Counted from the first letter of the stretch, positions 33,847 to 43,210 are shown. The stretch: DNA of 64,000 nt from Paenibacillus silvae (GCF_014639235.1 NZ_BMFU01000001.1:930001-994000), one strand, 5' to 3'. Numbers and translations are program-made. The notes: a model not told the origin generated them from the letters alone.

Positions 33847-35838
33847 TTGATGAGAGTACTCAAAGATCATGAAAAGCTAACCAGGGAAGATATTGTAACC
33901 TTGATCGATAAGATTAAAGCTATTGTTTATACACGAGTATCATCTGATATACAAGTGGATAACTACTCACTTGAATCACAGACACAAATATGCATAAAGG
34001 AAGCAAAAGAGAAGTTTGATATCAACGAAGATGAGATTATTGTTTTACGAGAAGAGGCAGAGTCTGGAGATAATCCTAACCGTCCAATGCTGGATTACAT
34101 CTTATTTCTCCTTGAAAAAGGAATAGGGAACAAAGTCATCTTCTTGCATCCTGATAGACTGAGTAGACACTTGCATTTACAACAACAAATTACACATAAG
34201 ATTTGGGAGCTCGGATGCGAACTTCATTTTGTAGAGTTTGACTTGCAAAAAGACAATGCCGAATCGATGTTGAATTATAACATCCAAGGCTCCATTGCTC
34301 AATACAATAAAGCTAAGATTCTCGCAAATACAAAACGCGGAAGAAGAGCTATGGTCGCTGACAACAAAATACCGGGAATGAACCGCATCTATGGATATAC
34401 CTATGATAAAGACTTACATACATTAGTGGAAAATAAACTTGAAAAAGAAGGGTATTTAATTATGGTAAAACTGGTGTTAGGAGGTTCAACTTGTTCAGAA
34501 GTTGCTGAATATTTGGCTACTAGAAAATATCCCCCTCCCAAAGGAGATAAATGGTATCAGACAACAATTAGTCGTATATTAAGGAATGAATCATACATGG
34601 GAACCTTTTACTATGGGAAGACAGAAATTGTGCGCTCATATGGGAAGAAAAAACAATCATCAAAGCCCAGAGATGAATGGCATAAAATTGATATTCCTCC
34701 ATATATAAATGAAATAACATTTGATAATTTACAGAAAGTCCTTGATAGCAATACTAAGAACGGCGGTATGCCATCAGAATATAACTTATTGAGGAGTATT
34801 GTAAGATGTGGAAGGTGTGGAGCAGCCGTTTCGGCTGGTGTTACAAGTGTAACCCAAAGTAGGGCTCTTAAGTACTATTCATGTACGCGAAAAGCAACAA
34901 AATCATTCAGTTTTGAAACTGGTGAATCCAATTCCACTTGCAGAGGAGCTAATTTTCGTGTCGATATAATTGACTCTATTGTATGGAATGAACTGTCTAA
35001 GTTAATCATCAATCCTGAAAAATTGATTAAAAAATTATTAGAACGCTTATCAGACAAAAGTAAAATTGATGAGATGGAAACTAGAAGAGACTCTATTATT
35101 AAAGAAATTACCAACAAAGAAAAGTCTAAAGAAAGATATATTGACCTTTATGCAACTGGCTTTATCATAACCAAAGAAGAATTATCAAGTAAACTGCTAT
35201 CAGTTGAGAAAGAACTTGCTGCATTGCAACAAGAACTATCATCATTGAACGAAAACTTAGGTCTGAACAGTGGACAAAATGATGTACAATTGAGATTACT
35301 GTTGCTGGAGAAATATCAAAAAATCATCAAGAATGAATTGCAAATGATAGACATGAGAAAAATAGTTGGCATCCTTGTCAATAAAATAGTCTTACATGAT
35401 GACAAACATATTGAGATATTCTACAAATTCACCGCTGAGAGCCATTTAATTAGCAGTGATACCTACTTCTCTGATTCAGACAACTTTGATAAGCTTAAGT
35501 GGGTAGTTGAACCCCCCCCTCCTAAATGGGAGAATATTGAACTTCTCTACCCAAGCATGTTGAAAATGTACAATGAAGACTTACTCAGTTTTGAACAAAT
35601 TGCAGAAGCCACTAAAACCGATTGGTGGACTATTAAGAATATGTTTAAAGCTAAGGGTGCAGAATTACTATCCACCAAAGAAAGAGGGATCAGAAGACGA
35701 TCTCGTGACTTTGAGAAGATATATAATCTTCACTATGTTGATGGACTGGCTTTTACCAAAATATATAAAGAATATGGCTTGAGTCCAACCTACTGTAAAC
35801 AGGTACTCAGAGAAAATATGAGCACATTAAAAAAATGA
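33847..35838 (+). CDS. Second large serine recombinase
   Basis: 663 residues. The resolvase domain begins KAIVYTRVSSDIQVDNYSLE, with catalytic Ser in RVSS and HPDRLSRH. The recombinase domain follows (ISRILRNESYMGTFYYGKTE), then a zinc ribbon (CGRCGAAV ... YSCTR), a long coiled coil and an extra C-terminal region of about 110 residues with two helix-turn-helix-like segments (FEQIAEATKTDWWTIKNMFK). GGAGG lies ten bases before TTG at 33,847. It is not next to either element end, so it may belong to a nested element. Confidence 0.93.
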   Translation: MMRVLKDHEKLTREDIVTLIDKIKAIVYTRVSSDIQVDNYSLESQTQICIKEAKEKFDINEDEIIVLREEAESGDNPNRPMLDYILFLLEKGIGNKVIFLHPDRLSRHLHLQQQITHKIWELGCELHFVEFDLQKDNAESMLNYNIQGSIAQYNKAKILANTKRGRRAMVADNKIPGMNRIYGYTYDKDLHTLVENKLEKEGYLIMVKLVLGGSTCSEVAEYLATRKYPPPKGDKWYQTTISRILRNESYMGTFYYGKTEIVRSYGKKKQSSKPRDEWHKIDIPPYINEITFDNLQKVLDSNTKNGGMPSEYNLLRSIVRCGRCGAAVSAGVTSVTQSRALKYYSCTRKATKSFSFETGESNSTCRGANFRVDIIDSIVWNELSKLIINPEKLIKKLLERLSDKSKIDEMETRRDSIIKEITNKEKSKERYIDLYATGFIITKEELSSKLLSVEKELAALQQELSSLNENLGLNSGQNDVQLRLLLLEKYQKIIKNELQMIDMRKIVGILVNKIVLHDDKHIEIFYKFTAESHLISSDTYFSDSDNFDKLKWVVEPPPPKWENIELLYPSMLKMYNEDLLSFEQIAEATKTDWWTIKNMFKAKGAELLSTKERGIRRRSRDFEKIYNLHYVDGLAFTKIYKEYGLSPTYCKQVLRENMSTLKK

Positions 35839-35878
35839 AAAAACACGATTTAGTCCTCTGGAATGAATAGTGTATTCC

Positions 35879-35900
35879 CCCTCCCCTACGGAGGGTTATT
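35879..35900 (+). terminator. Intrinsic terminator after the recombinase
   Basis: CCCTCC-CCTAC-GGAGGG followed by TTATTTT. The remainder of 35,900-36,218 contains two C-runs and no gene. Confidence 0.8.
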
Positions 35901-36218
35901 TTGTGTAAATGGAATGGCATTATGTTGTCGTTTTTATCCAATAGAATTTCGCTCGTTCAAATTCAACTCTAGTGTCGAAGTAGATGTGCTAGGCCACTAT
36001 TTTCCAATTTAACCTCTTTTCTGGATTTAAAATAGCCCCCCATGTATCTATGTATCGTCAAAACAATAACTTGATGACCCATTGATAAGTGCTAGCGGAT
36101 TATTTTCCAGAAATTATTACTTTCTAGGTGCAAATCTCCCCCCCCTATGTATAATGTTATCATATGCTCTAAACTCCAACTAAGCTCATGCAGGAAAAGA
36201 ATCAATTCCAAAACAACA

Positions 36219-36246
36219 AAAAGCCTCGCAAGAATATCTAGGCTAA
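36219..36246 (-). terminator. Terminator of the integrase gene
   Basis: On the minus strand AGCCT...AGGCT stem followed by TTTTTG just after the integrase stop. Confidence 0.7.
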
Positions 36247-36255
36247 TCATTACTT

Positions 36256-37110
36256 TTATAGTCTATCCATCTTAGCAAGCATCTTCTCTCTTGTTGGGTT
36301 AGTGTACAGCAACGTAGTATGTATGTTACTGTGCCCGGCTTGATTGGCTACCTCATGCACTGACATATCATTCTCTAATGCATGGGAACAGAAGAAGTGA
36401 CGCAAATCGTGTGGCGTGATATCTTTGCCTATGATACCTGAATAATGCTTAAACAGTTTATTGATTACTGTTCTATCTAGTTTGCTTCCACGGTTACTGA
36501 CAAACAAGTATTCTCCTTTGATACCCTTCTCTTCTCTTTCCTTGATCCAGCTTTGCAACGCTGTTCTTGCTTTGCTCCCTATATTCACATTCCGCTGTTT
36601 CTTCCCTTTACCCTCTGACACAATCAATTCCCTGGATGTTAGATTGAATTCATTCATCCCAATGTTTAAGCATTCACTAATACGTAGACCACAATAGGCC
36701 AGTACTGAAACGATAGCATAGTTACGCTTAGATTCACTCTCTAATACCAGTTGTCTGAATTTCTCTACATCAGCAAGCCCAACTGTAGCCAATGAAGCAT
36801 ATTGTTTCTGTAGCTTTAGCATATCCTTCTTGTTTATCACCTGTTCAGTTTGGACATTCGTTTCAATGAGATAATCATTGAACTTAATCAATGCACTTAT
36901 CTTAGCGTTGATCGATGTGGGACTGTTCTTCTTAATCGTTTTCAAGTAGCTTATGTAATCTTTAACATTCTCTCTATGTACTTTCTTAAACTCGACTCCC
37001 TTACTTTCCTCAAACCATTTAATATATCCTCTAACATTTAGCATGTAGCTTTTAATTGTGTTGGTGCTTAGTTCCTCGGTTATTAGCTGCTGCTCAAACA
37101 ATTGAATCAT
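36256..37110 (-). CDS. Tyrosine recombinase / integrase (XerC/D type)
   Basis: 284 residues from the ATG at 37,110 (GGGAG seven bases upstream). The N-terminal SAM-like domain (EELSTNTIKSYMLNVRGYIK WFEE) precedes the catalytic domain: Arg in CGLRISECLNIG, HDLRHFFCSH with Arg and His, GHSNIHTTLLYTNP with His and the nucleophile Tyr. All key residues are present. Its role within an element that already has two serine recombinases is unclear; it could move a nested element. Confidence 0.93.
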   Translation of the reverse strand: MIQLFEQQLITEELSTNTIKSYMLNVRGYIKWFEESKGVEFKKVHRENVKDYISYLKTIKKNSPTSINAKISALIKFNDYLIETNVQTEQVINKKDMLKLQKQYASLATVGLADVEKFRQLVLESESKRNYAIVSVLAYCGLRISECLNIGMNEFNLTSRELIVSEGKGKKQRNVNIGSKARTALQSWIKEREEKGIKGEYLFVSNRGSKLDRTVINKLFKHYSGIIGKDITPHDLRHFFCSHALENDMSVHEVANQAGHSNIHTTLLYTNPTREKMLAKMDRL

Positions 37111-37126
37111 TAGCTCACTCCCTATC

Positions 37127-37240
37127 AATTATGTTGCATTACCTAAAGGCGTATATCAACTAAATTATGTTGCATTACATGCTATTATTCTACCCTTATA
37201 CATCACGAAATGCAACATAATTAATATTATGCTGCATAAT
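37127..37240. repeat. Four TTATGTTGCAT-type repeats before the integrase
   Basis: AATTATGTTGCATTAC occurs twice in direct orientation (37,127-37,142 and 37,163-37,178). An inverted copy AATGCAACATAATT is at 37,209-37,222 and a palindromic variant ATTATGCTGCATAAT at 37,226-37,240. They sit in the integrase promoter region and may be arm-type binding sites or operators. Confidence 0.75.
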
Positions 37241-37922
37241 AATTTTATACCTATTTCGGACTATGACAATGAATAATATGGAATTATGGTTGAGAACTTT
37301 ATTGGAGAGTGAAAACTCGGAAATCGACATACTATTTCTTATTGTCTTTATGTACTAATATGGTACTGGAACAACATCGAAAATTCCGAAATCCATTGGG
37401 ACAGTGTGAGCCTGTATTGAAATTCGTTTCTGTAACCGAATTCTGACTGAATCGACAAATTACAATCACATAGATCATGATTCCAATCGTGTACGATACA
37501 GTAACTATCCATTTATACACTTAAATCAACGTTTTAGCTTCTTTGTCAGGTCAATTTATTCTATATCGTAAACGCAATCGTAGAATACCAACAACACCCT
37601 AAAAAGCTAGTCATAGCAACGATTTTAACCAATTAGTAAATTCTGTTATTTTATGATCAAGATCTCAAAAACATAGGTGGGACAAGGGATTTCAGCGTTT
37701 TTTTAAAGTTCAATCGCAGGGTAACAGCATTATCTAAAATGATGACTTATTTATGCATTATTCACATTTATTTTGTCGAACTCATACTTGGATAATTAAA
37801 TCAAAATAAAATGACACAGAGAATATCTTTTAAAATCATAAAAATTATAGGAAACTAGTATAATTTCTATCCTTATTGAATATATTAAAATAACGAAATG
37901 ATAGAGGGGAGGAATATTGTAA
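37241..37922. other. Long intergenic stretch
   Basis: Nearly 700 bases of AT-rich DNA without a convincing gene. A 62-codon minus frame (37,332-37,520) has no ribosome site. TTCCGAAA-type sequences occur near 37,390. Confidence 0.5.
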
Positions 37923-38144
37923 ATGGAAAAGCCATTAACTAAAGTTTCTTATCCTGGAGAACGGGTTATTTTGGGTGGTGATATTTATGAGTACAGCGAA
38001 TTTTCAGATGGATCTAAACTCTTATATACTGAAAAAAACAGCAAAGGTTTTAAGATTACACTCAAAATATCAGGTGATCCAGAAGAACATGCAAAAGCTC
38101 ATGAGGCTTTGAAAAATTTCTTTGTAAAGGGATGTAAATGGTGA
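37923..38144 (+). CDS. Small hypothetical protein
   Basis: 73 residues (MEKPLTKVSYPGERVILGGD ...), beta-rich with a helical C-terminus (HAKAHEALKNFFVKGCKW). GAGGGGAGG precedes the ATG. Monocistronic, with a terminator 60 bases on. Function unknown. Confidence 0.72.
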   Translation: MEKPLTKVSYPGERVILGGDIYEYSEFSDGSKLLYTEKNSKGFKITLKISGDPEEHAKAHEALKNFFVKGCKW

Positions 38145-38205
38145 CTTGGAGAATGCTAGGTTCACTTTTTTCAATAGTCCTAAATACTAATAAAAGATGA
38201 GTCTC

Positions 38206-38245
38206 AAAAAGGCATCCAGAATTTATTCGTCTGAGTGCCTTTTTA
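38206..38245. terminator. Bidirectional terminator
   Basis: AAAAAGGCA ... TGCCTTTTT stem between convergent genes, with A/T runs on both sides. Confidence 0.88.
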
Positions 38246-38596
38246 TTGATATCTACAGTACGATCCGATAAGACCTGAATTATACAACAATAGTTTCTTA
38301 TTATGATCTGAAGTATTGTTGTAGACTACTCCATGTATTCCTCTTTGTTTAATATTAAGTCGCCAGTTGGATAGAACCAATAAAGGATCTACCATTTGAC
38401 TGCTTATTTCATCTAAGTCAGTACAAATAAAACCCTCTTCTTTTATATTGACTTTTAAAACACCCCCATATACACTGGCATCCTCTATAGATTGTGCAAA
38501 ATGAAATCCCATACCATTTTCGCCATTCTTCCTTTTTGCATCATCAAATCCTGCAAAATTACTATTAGGTGAAACGCCATGATACCATATAGTCAT
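38243..38596 (-). CDS. ADP-ribosyltransferase-like protein
   Basis: 117 residues. The start TIWYHGVSPNSNFAGFDDA and GENGMGFHFAQSIEDASVYG match the N-terminal half of the ART-PolyVal type fold (H-G at the NAD site, G-x-G-F-x-F and the A-x-x-Y helix). It is short for a full transferase but similar to stand-alone phage versions. The likely role is a mobile-element toxin or host modifier. GGGAGGG precedes the ATG. Confidence 0.65.
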   Translation of the reverse strand: MTIWYHGVSPNSNFAGFDDAKRKNGENGMGFHFAQSIEDASVYGGVLKVNIKEEGFICTDLDEISSQMVDPLLVLSNWRLNIKQRGIHGVVYNNTSDHNKKLLLYNSGLIGSYCRYQ

Positions 38597-38632
38597 GATA
38601 AACCCTCCCTATCAAACTTGCATTTTTCAAAT

Positions 38633-38764
38633 CTATTTTGAAATAACACTCATTACGATCATTATTACAATAATCACAATGAGAATAACCCACTTATTAG
38701 GTGGCTTTACCTTGCCATTTATCCCTCCAACTACCATTCGCCTAGTAACTCTATAATTGCGCAT
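38633..38764 (-). CDS. Small membrane protein
   Basis: 43 residues: a basic N-terminus (MRNYRVTRRMVVGGINGKVK) and one hydrophobic helix rich in Ile/Val/Met (KWVILIVIIVIMIVMSVI). AAGAGGAAGG lies eight bases before the ATG. Its size and single membrane helix fit a toxin-like or regulatory microprotein. Confidence 0.6.
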   Translation of the reverse strand: MRNYRVTRRMVVGGINGKVKPPNKWVILIVIIVIMIVMSVISK

Positions 38765-38793
38765 CTAATTTACCTTCCTCTTTTGTCAGTAAT

Positions 38794-39444
38794 TCACTTT
38801 TTATACATACCATACTTTTCTTCTAAGTATCTATCATATGCCTGCTCAGCAAGATCTTCCTCAATCAAACTACGATGCATCTCAGCAATTTCGTCGGAAT
38901 AATCATCTATGGTAATTTCATATCTAGCATCCTCAAACATATCTCTAAGATCTTCGTTGTATTCAACAAAAAATTCATAAGATAGTTCATAACCAATCTG
39001 TAATTTCAACAGTAGTTCCTGTACTTCCTCACTGGAGAGACTGATTTCGTAATGCATAAATTGATTTCTTATTTTGTTTAAATACTGAACAACTGTCTCG
39101 AAATCTTCTGATATATCATAGTCACATAAGTATTTGGCTCTCCTGATTCCCTCATTCAATGTAATAGTTTTGAGAAGTGGATTTGCCTCAAAAACATTAG
39201 ATAGCCCTTTTGATAACATTATCTTTCTTGCCGTCATATATTTATCGAGATCTGCAAATATAAGATATTCATCATAATCCTTTAAAAACAGCTTAAAAAG
39301 TATTTCTATTCCATGATTTAACGACATTACAGCATCTTTTAAATTGTGTACTTTTCCATCCTCTAGCATCTTAATCTTTTGCATTGTGAGAAAAGCAGCC
39401 TTAAATGAATCCACTCCATTTTCGGCCAATCCCATGATCAACAT
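38794..39444 (-). CDS. HEPN-like protein with RX4H motif
   Basis: 216 residues, all-helical. The motif LNKIRNQFMHYEISLS (about residues 124-139) is Arg-X4-His of HEPN RNases, and the N-terminal helix SLNHGIEILFKLFLKDYDEY has the usual HEPN spacing. Probably a stand-alone RNase or toxin-like domain. GGGAG precedes the ATG by eight bases. No nucleotidyltransferase partner is adjacent, the nearest being at 42,902. Confidence 0.7.
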   Translation of the reverse strand: MLIMGLAENGVDSFKAAFLTMQKIKMLEDGKVHNLKDAVMSLNHGIEILFKLFLKDYDEYLIFADLDKYMTARKIMLSKGLSNVFEANPLLKTITLNEGIRRAKYLCDYDISEDFETVVQYLNKIRNQFMHYEISLSSEEVQELLLKLQIGYELSYEFFVEYNEDLRDMFEDARYEITIDDYSDEIAEMHRSLIEEDLAEQAYDRYLEEKYGMYKK

Positions 39445-39508
39445 TTAGATCACTCCCAAAGAGTCTTATAACATAATTTGAGTAACTATGCAGAATATCT
39501 ATTCACAT

Positions 39509-39848
39509 TTATAGGATAATGATATATCTCAATATCCTTATCAATGAACTCTTTCGTTGAGCTGCCAACAAAGTCTCATACATATTTTGTCTTCCAACTG
39601 GATTATCTGTATGAGTATATATCTTATCTGCCCTCAACCCATGCTCACATAGAAGTACTTCACTAAGTCATATCCGTTGGGTAACTCTACGCCATCTACA
39701 TCTTTGCTCAGATCATGGTCTAATGTTAGAATAGCCACCTTTCTAGTCTAAAGTATTTGGATGGATTCATAATATGTACGAGCGACCACAAAGCCTTCTG
39801 GACAATCTCTATGAGGTCGTCAATGTAAAGGTTGATCTTATCTGTCAT
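39509..39848 (-). pseudogene. Decayed receiver-like protein (cyclic-phosphate-processing receiver family)
   Basis: Reading across frames on the minus strand gives KINLYIDDL, then CPEGFVVARTYYESIQIL, a stop, then TRKVAILTLDHDLSKDVDGV, then after another frame change GLRADKIYTHTDNPVGRQNM Y. This is the full order of the small receiver-like family with LDHDL and HTDNPVGR motifs (cREC_REC as I recall). Two frameshifts and one in-frame stop show that it is dead. Confidence 0.7.
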
Positions 39849-39882
39849 AGTCGCAGTCACTTCCCCTGAATACATTTTTTTA

Positions 39883-40977
39883 TCAAGAGATCTTTTTAAA
39901 TGTTGCTAAACAGTTACTACCTTCACCAACAATCTCCTTATGAAAATGTTTATTTATGAAATCATTTTCAAGAAATCGTTCAATCTTCTGATATGTTGAA
40001 ACCTCCTGAAAACCCAATACGAGGTTCAAACATTTATAGAATATTTGGTTTCGGGTAATGGTTTTGCTTCTTAATTTAACAGCATCAATTATAATGATAC
40101 CGCCCATGTTTAATGACCTATGATACTCTTTAAATACACGAGTAATTCCCTCACCAGTACGATCTTTTTTATCTGTTGAGTACCATATGCAACCTCTGAT
40201 GTCCATTATAATATCCGCAAAACGTATATCAACTTTGGCAAGATTCGCTTTCAAGCTATTTCCATCAAAAGAACCCTCTAGATAAGTGAATTTGCCATTA
40301 CTTTTAGTGTTGGCTTTACCATCAATATTTCGACTATAGTCCATCAATATAAAATCAATTTTTTTGGGGAATAAATCATAGAGTTTTTCCTCTATCCTCC
40401 CTTTGTTGGCGCTTGGACTAACAAATACTATATTAGGTAGTTGATAAATGTGAGGAGCAACTTCTTTAGTTTTTAACAGAAAGTTTTCATACCAATTGAT
40501 CTTTTTTAGATATCTGTATGTAGCATCAGGCCATCTGTACAGCTTTCCTCCCTTAACATAGTTCCAATCTTTCAGGTCTAGTATTCCACTGCTTTTTAGA
40601 TTATTAAATGCGATATCCATTACACAATAATAAGTTAACGATGGAATAACTATAATTGCCGCATACAATAAAAAAGTAACTAATACATTAACATTAAGCA
40701 TCACCTGTGCACACATTCCCAACACTAAAAAAACCAGTATACTAAGGAACATCAAAACCAAAATTGACACAGACCAAAATGTACTAACAAAAGTAACTCT
40801 ATCGATAATTGTGTTCATCAGGTTTAAAGCATTTGAAAATTGAATCTTCTGTAATCTTAAGGTACACCAAAGAACCAGTGAAAAGATGAGACCGATCAAG
40901 AAAGGAACTCCAAAATACCACAAAAACTTCACTGCAATATCATTTATTGCTAATGCCGACAAATCAATCATATACAT
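39883..40977 (-). CDS. Membrane protein with C-terminal Rossmann (methyltransferase-like) domain
   Basis: 364 residues. Three to four membrane helices in the first 125 residues (FLWYFGVPFLIGLIFSLVLW; STFWSVSILVLMFLSILVFL; LLYAAIIVIPSLTYY) precede a cytoplasmic Rossmann-like region (IVFVSPSANKGRIEEKLYDL, then DFILMDYS, ADIIMDIRG and GGIIIIDAVK). The latter looks like a SAM-dependent methyltransferase with degenerate motif I. AAAGGAATTT precedes the ATG. The combination is unusual and the function is unknown. Confidence 0.62.
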   Translation of the reverse strand: MYMIDLSALAINDIAVKFLWYFGVPFLIGLIFSLVLWCTLRLQKIQFSNALNLMNTIIDRVTFVSTFWSVSILVLMFLSILVFLVLGMCAQVMLNVNVLVTFLLYAAIIVIPSLTYYCVMDIAFNNLKSSGILDLKDWNYVKGGKLYRWPDATYRYLKKINWYENFLLKTKEVAPHIYQLPNIVFVSPSANKGRIEEKLYDLFPKKIDFILMDYSRNIDGKANTKSNGKFTYLEGSFDGNSLKANLAKVDIRFADIIMDIRGCIWYSTDKKDRTGEGITRVFKEYHRSLNMGGIIIIDAVKLRSKTITRNQIFYKCLNLVLGFQEVSTYQKIERFLENDFINKHFHKEIVGEGSNCLATFKKIS

Positions 40978-41035
40978 AAATTCCTTTCACATTAAAGTAG
41001 CCATTTGATTTCGTTATTTGTTAAATCCAGAAGGG

Positions 41036-41254
41036 TTATTCAAAACGGCTCCTTGGCACCCTCACTTCTCCTTTTTCACTATTCCAACCAAGAGTAAATA
41101 CAGTGCTTTGGTGACGCTCCACAGGATGTCCATAATCGGTCGTATGGATATTAAGAAGTATCCAGCCTTCACTTAGGTACATATTTGCTTTTTCTACAGA
41201 TTCAATCTCTGTTAAGGAAACGATTTTTTCCAAATCTCTATGATCTTTCTTCAC
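41036..41254 (-). CDS. Small protein of a Firmicute family
   Basis: 72 residues from GTG at 41,254 (GGAG eight bases upstream). The core EKANMYLSEGWILLNIHTTD resembles a widespread small DUF family in which an 'EGW-LL' beta hairpin is conserved. Function unknown. Confidence 0.65.
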   Translation of the reverse strand: MKKDHRDLEKIVSLTEIESVEKANMYLSEGWILLNIHTTDYGHPVERHQSTVFTLGWNSEKGEVRVPRSRFE

Positions 41255-41296
41255 TTCTACCACTCCATTTTAGATTAATATAATAAAACAGTCTTT

Positions 41297-41755
41297 CTAC
41301 TTATAATAATTTGAGAATTGTATTGCCCTTAAGAGCAAAAAACTTTCAGGCACAGCTTCTTTCATTGGATTTTTTCCATCCAAGTGACCGTTAATCTCTT
41401 TAATGAATTCTGGGACAGTTTTGTGGACTATTCCTGCACCAAAATCAATTTTAGTTTTGGTAAAACCTACTACAGCAATTTGAATTAAGTTTGTTGCAGA
41501 TGTATTCAATATCTTATTATAGTCATTTAATGTTAGATTGAACTTCCTTGCAAATTTGACTTTTCTATCGGCTATTGTTTGAGCATCTGTTGAAGTTTCA
41601 ATGTGAGTAAGAGAATTGGTTAATGTATCAAATGCTAAGACATCAATCTCACCATCATATCCCCCATTAGTTCTCTTATTGAACTTGATATTTGTTCGTA
41701 CGAAGTTCCCTCTGTAGGTGTAATACTCACTCGCTAATTGCTCTAAAAAGTTCAT
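41297..41755 (-). CDS. PD-(D/E)XK-like nuclease domain protein
   Basis: 152 residues. FVRTNIKFNKRTNGGYDGEI DVLAFD followed by THIETS gives the Glu-Ile-Asp ... Ile-Glu-x-Ser pattern of restriction-type nuclease folds; the usual Lys of ExK is replaced by Ser/Thr. Activity is therefore uncertain. Such domains occur in defence and toxin genes. Good ribosome site (GGAGATGCG region). Confidence 0.6.
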   Translation of the reverse strand: MNFLEQLASEYYTYRGNFVRTNIKFNKRTNGGYDGEIDVLAFDTLTNSLTHIETSTDAQTIADRKVKFARKFNLTLNDYNKILNTSATNLIQIAVVGFTKTKIDFGAGIVHKTVPEFIKEINGHLDGKNPMKEAVPESFLLLRAIQFSNYYK

Positions 41756-41798
41756 ACAGACGCATCTCCTATTTAAATGAAATAGTTACTTCAGAAAA

Positions 41799-42056
41799 TC
41801 AATTTAAGAATTTATACCAACTGGCCGAGTCACCCTCAATAATGTTAAAAATGTCTAGGGATGTCCATTTCTCCCCCTCATGATCAACAAAAATACAACT
41901 ACCAGTATACTCGTCAACAGACAAAACAGTAAGATAGACTATTCTATAGCTAATACCTGTTTCACTTCGACGAGAAAATAGCCCCCTCGCTTCAATTAGC
42001 TGATTTATCCTTAAGTCGCTGAGTTCCTTAACGTCAACTATACGCTTTTCATTCAC
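41799..42056 (-). CDS. Small hypothetical protein
   Basis: 85 residues from GTG at 42,056 with GAGGTG seven bases upstream (VNEKRIVDVKELSDLRINQL ...). The pre-ribosome-site motif TTTCATTAAA is shared with several neighbours. Function unknown. Confidence 0.6.
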   Translation of the reverse strand: MNEKRIVDVKELSDLRINQLIEARGLFSRRSETGISYRIVYLTVLSVDEYTGSCIFVDHEGEKWTSLDIFNIIEGDSASWYKFLN

Positions 42057-42144
42057 TATGTAACACCTCATTTTTTTAATGAAATAACCCATTTAGACAT
42101 CTAGAATTAGTAATCTACAATTTATTTTTCCCTATTCAAAGCTT

Positions 42145-42432
42145 TCATTTCAACTCGCTGTCGTATGCATTTGCAAAAGTAATTCCTACAACCTGAACTT
42201 GATTATAACTCTTAAACTCTGCACGAGACTCAATTAATCCGTTCACCACATTTGCTGCTCGTTGTGCCAGTTCATCTTTTGCCAGCTTCTCATCAGAAAT
42301 AATTCTCACGTTCCTGTTTATGTACTCCTCCATGCTATCCTGATTAGCATACAAATTAACCAGAACTGTATATGAGTATCGAGCATTCTTGCTTTGTTCT
42401 TTAACATTTTCAGGCATCGGATAATATTTCAA
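42145..42432 (-). CDS. Small helical protein
   Basis: 95 residues from TTG at 42,432, GTGAGG ten bases upstream (MKYYPMPENVKEQSKNARYS ...). Mostly helical. Function unknown. Confidence 0.6.
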   Translation of the reverse strand: MKYYPMPENVKEQSKNARYSYTVLVNLYANQDSMEEYINRNVRIISDEKLAKDELAQRAANVVNGLIESRAEFKSYNQVQVVGITFANAYDSELK

Positions 42433-42467
42433 AACTCTTTAACCTCACTTTCTGTGAAATGTAAGTT

Positions 42468-42569
42468 TCATTCAAAAAACACATTGTCCAAATCAATTAA
42501 ATAATCCACACTATAGCCTGTTTCTGGTCCTTCAGTCCACATATGATGACCCTTTGGGAAATATTTCAT
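42468..42569 (-). CDS. Possible 33-residue fragment
   Basis: MKYFPKGHHMWTEGPETGYS ... VFFE, protein-like but with no ribosome site; it may be the C-terminal remnant of a lost immunity-type gene. Confidence 0.35.
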   Translation of the reverse strand: MKYFPKGHHMWTEGPETGYSVDYLIDLDNVFFE

Positions 42570-42573
42570 TTCA

Positions 42574-42837
42574 TTAGTCTAACAATCTAGCCATTGTTTC
42601 TAAATCTCTTTTTCTTATTTCCCTCTCTAGAACACTGACATTGTCGTTTAAATTATATATCATTTTCTCAATTTCTTCGGAATCCTCGTCACTACCTGGA
42701 GTGACTTTAAATTTACCATTACCATAAGATATATCTGCCCAATAACCTTCTTTAAATTCGATTCTAAATTTTAGATTTTCACCCTCCGTTTTCTTGTTAG
42801 TAATGTCGACAATATTGAATTTATATTCGATTTCCAT
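42574..42837 (-). CDS. Small acidic hypothetical protein
   Basis: 87 residues (MEIEYKFNIVDITNKKTEGE ...), beta N-terminus and helical acidic C-terminus, with GAGGTG before the ATG. Function unknown; its size and place fit an immunity-protein array. Confidence 0.62.
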   Translation of the reverse strand: MEIEYKFNIVDITNKKTEGENLKFRIEFKEGYWADISYGNGKFKVTPGSDEDSEEIEKMIYNLNDNVSVLEREIRKRDLETMARLLD

Positions 42838-42901
42838 TGTATATCACCTCAAACTCTATAATAGGTATTATCCATTATGAAAATCCATTTTCTTAATCTG
42901 A

Positions 42902-43210
42902 TTAAGTCAACTTAAACCCTTTAGAAATTGCATCAGAGTATTTCTCCCCGATAGCAACTTCAGAGTAGTCAGATAGATGTATAGGCCTGTTAAAGTATTT
43001 CTTCAATTCTTGGACAAGAGCATTAAATTTAACTATGTCAATTGCACCTGTGTTCTCATCTTTCTTTAAAGTCGCGAGGAAATCAATATCACTGTCATCT
43101 CGCTCTTTCCTTTGTGAAACTGAGCCAAAAATTAAAACATCTTCTGCCTCATAAATTCTAAAAATCTTCAAAATCTCTTCTTTATTCAATATAATATCAT
43201 CTAGCAACAT
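42902..43210 (-). CDS. Nucleotidyltransferase (MNT/KNTase fold)
   Basis: 102 residues. LIFGSVSQRKERDDSDIDFL A is the polymerase-beta-type GS...D-x-D active site. In MNT-HEPN systems the nucleotidyltransferase neutralises a HEPN RNase by AMPylation. No HEPN gene is adjacent, but HEPN-like genes lie elsewhere in the element (38,794 and others). Confidence 0.85.
   Translation of the reverse strand: MLLDDIILNKEEILKIFRIYEAEDVLIFGSVSQRKERDDSDIDFLATLKKDENTGAIDIVKFNALVQELKKYFNRPIHLSDYSEVAIGEKYSDAISKGFKLT

Noticed and set aside
37332..37520. 62-codon minus frame with one hydrophobic stretch
   Set aside because: No ribosome site, isolated in AT-rich DNA.
38794..43210. Classical adjacent MNT-HEPN toxin-antitoxin pair
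   Set aside because: The HEPN-like and nucleotidyltransferase genes are separated by several kb and other genes.
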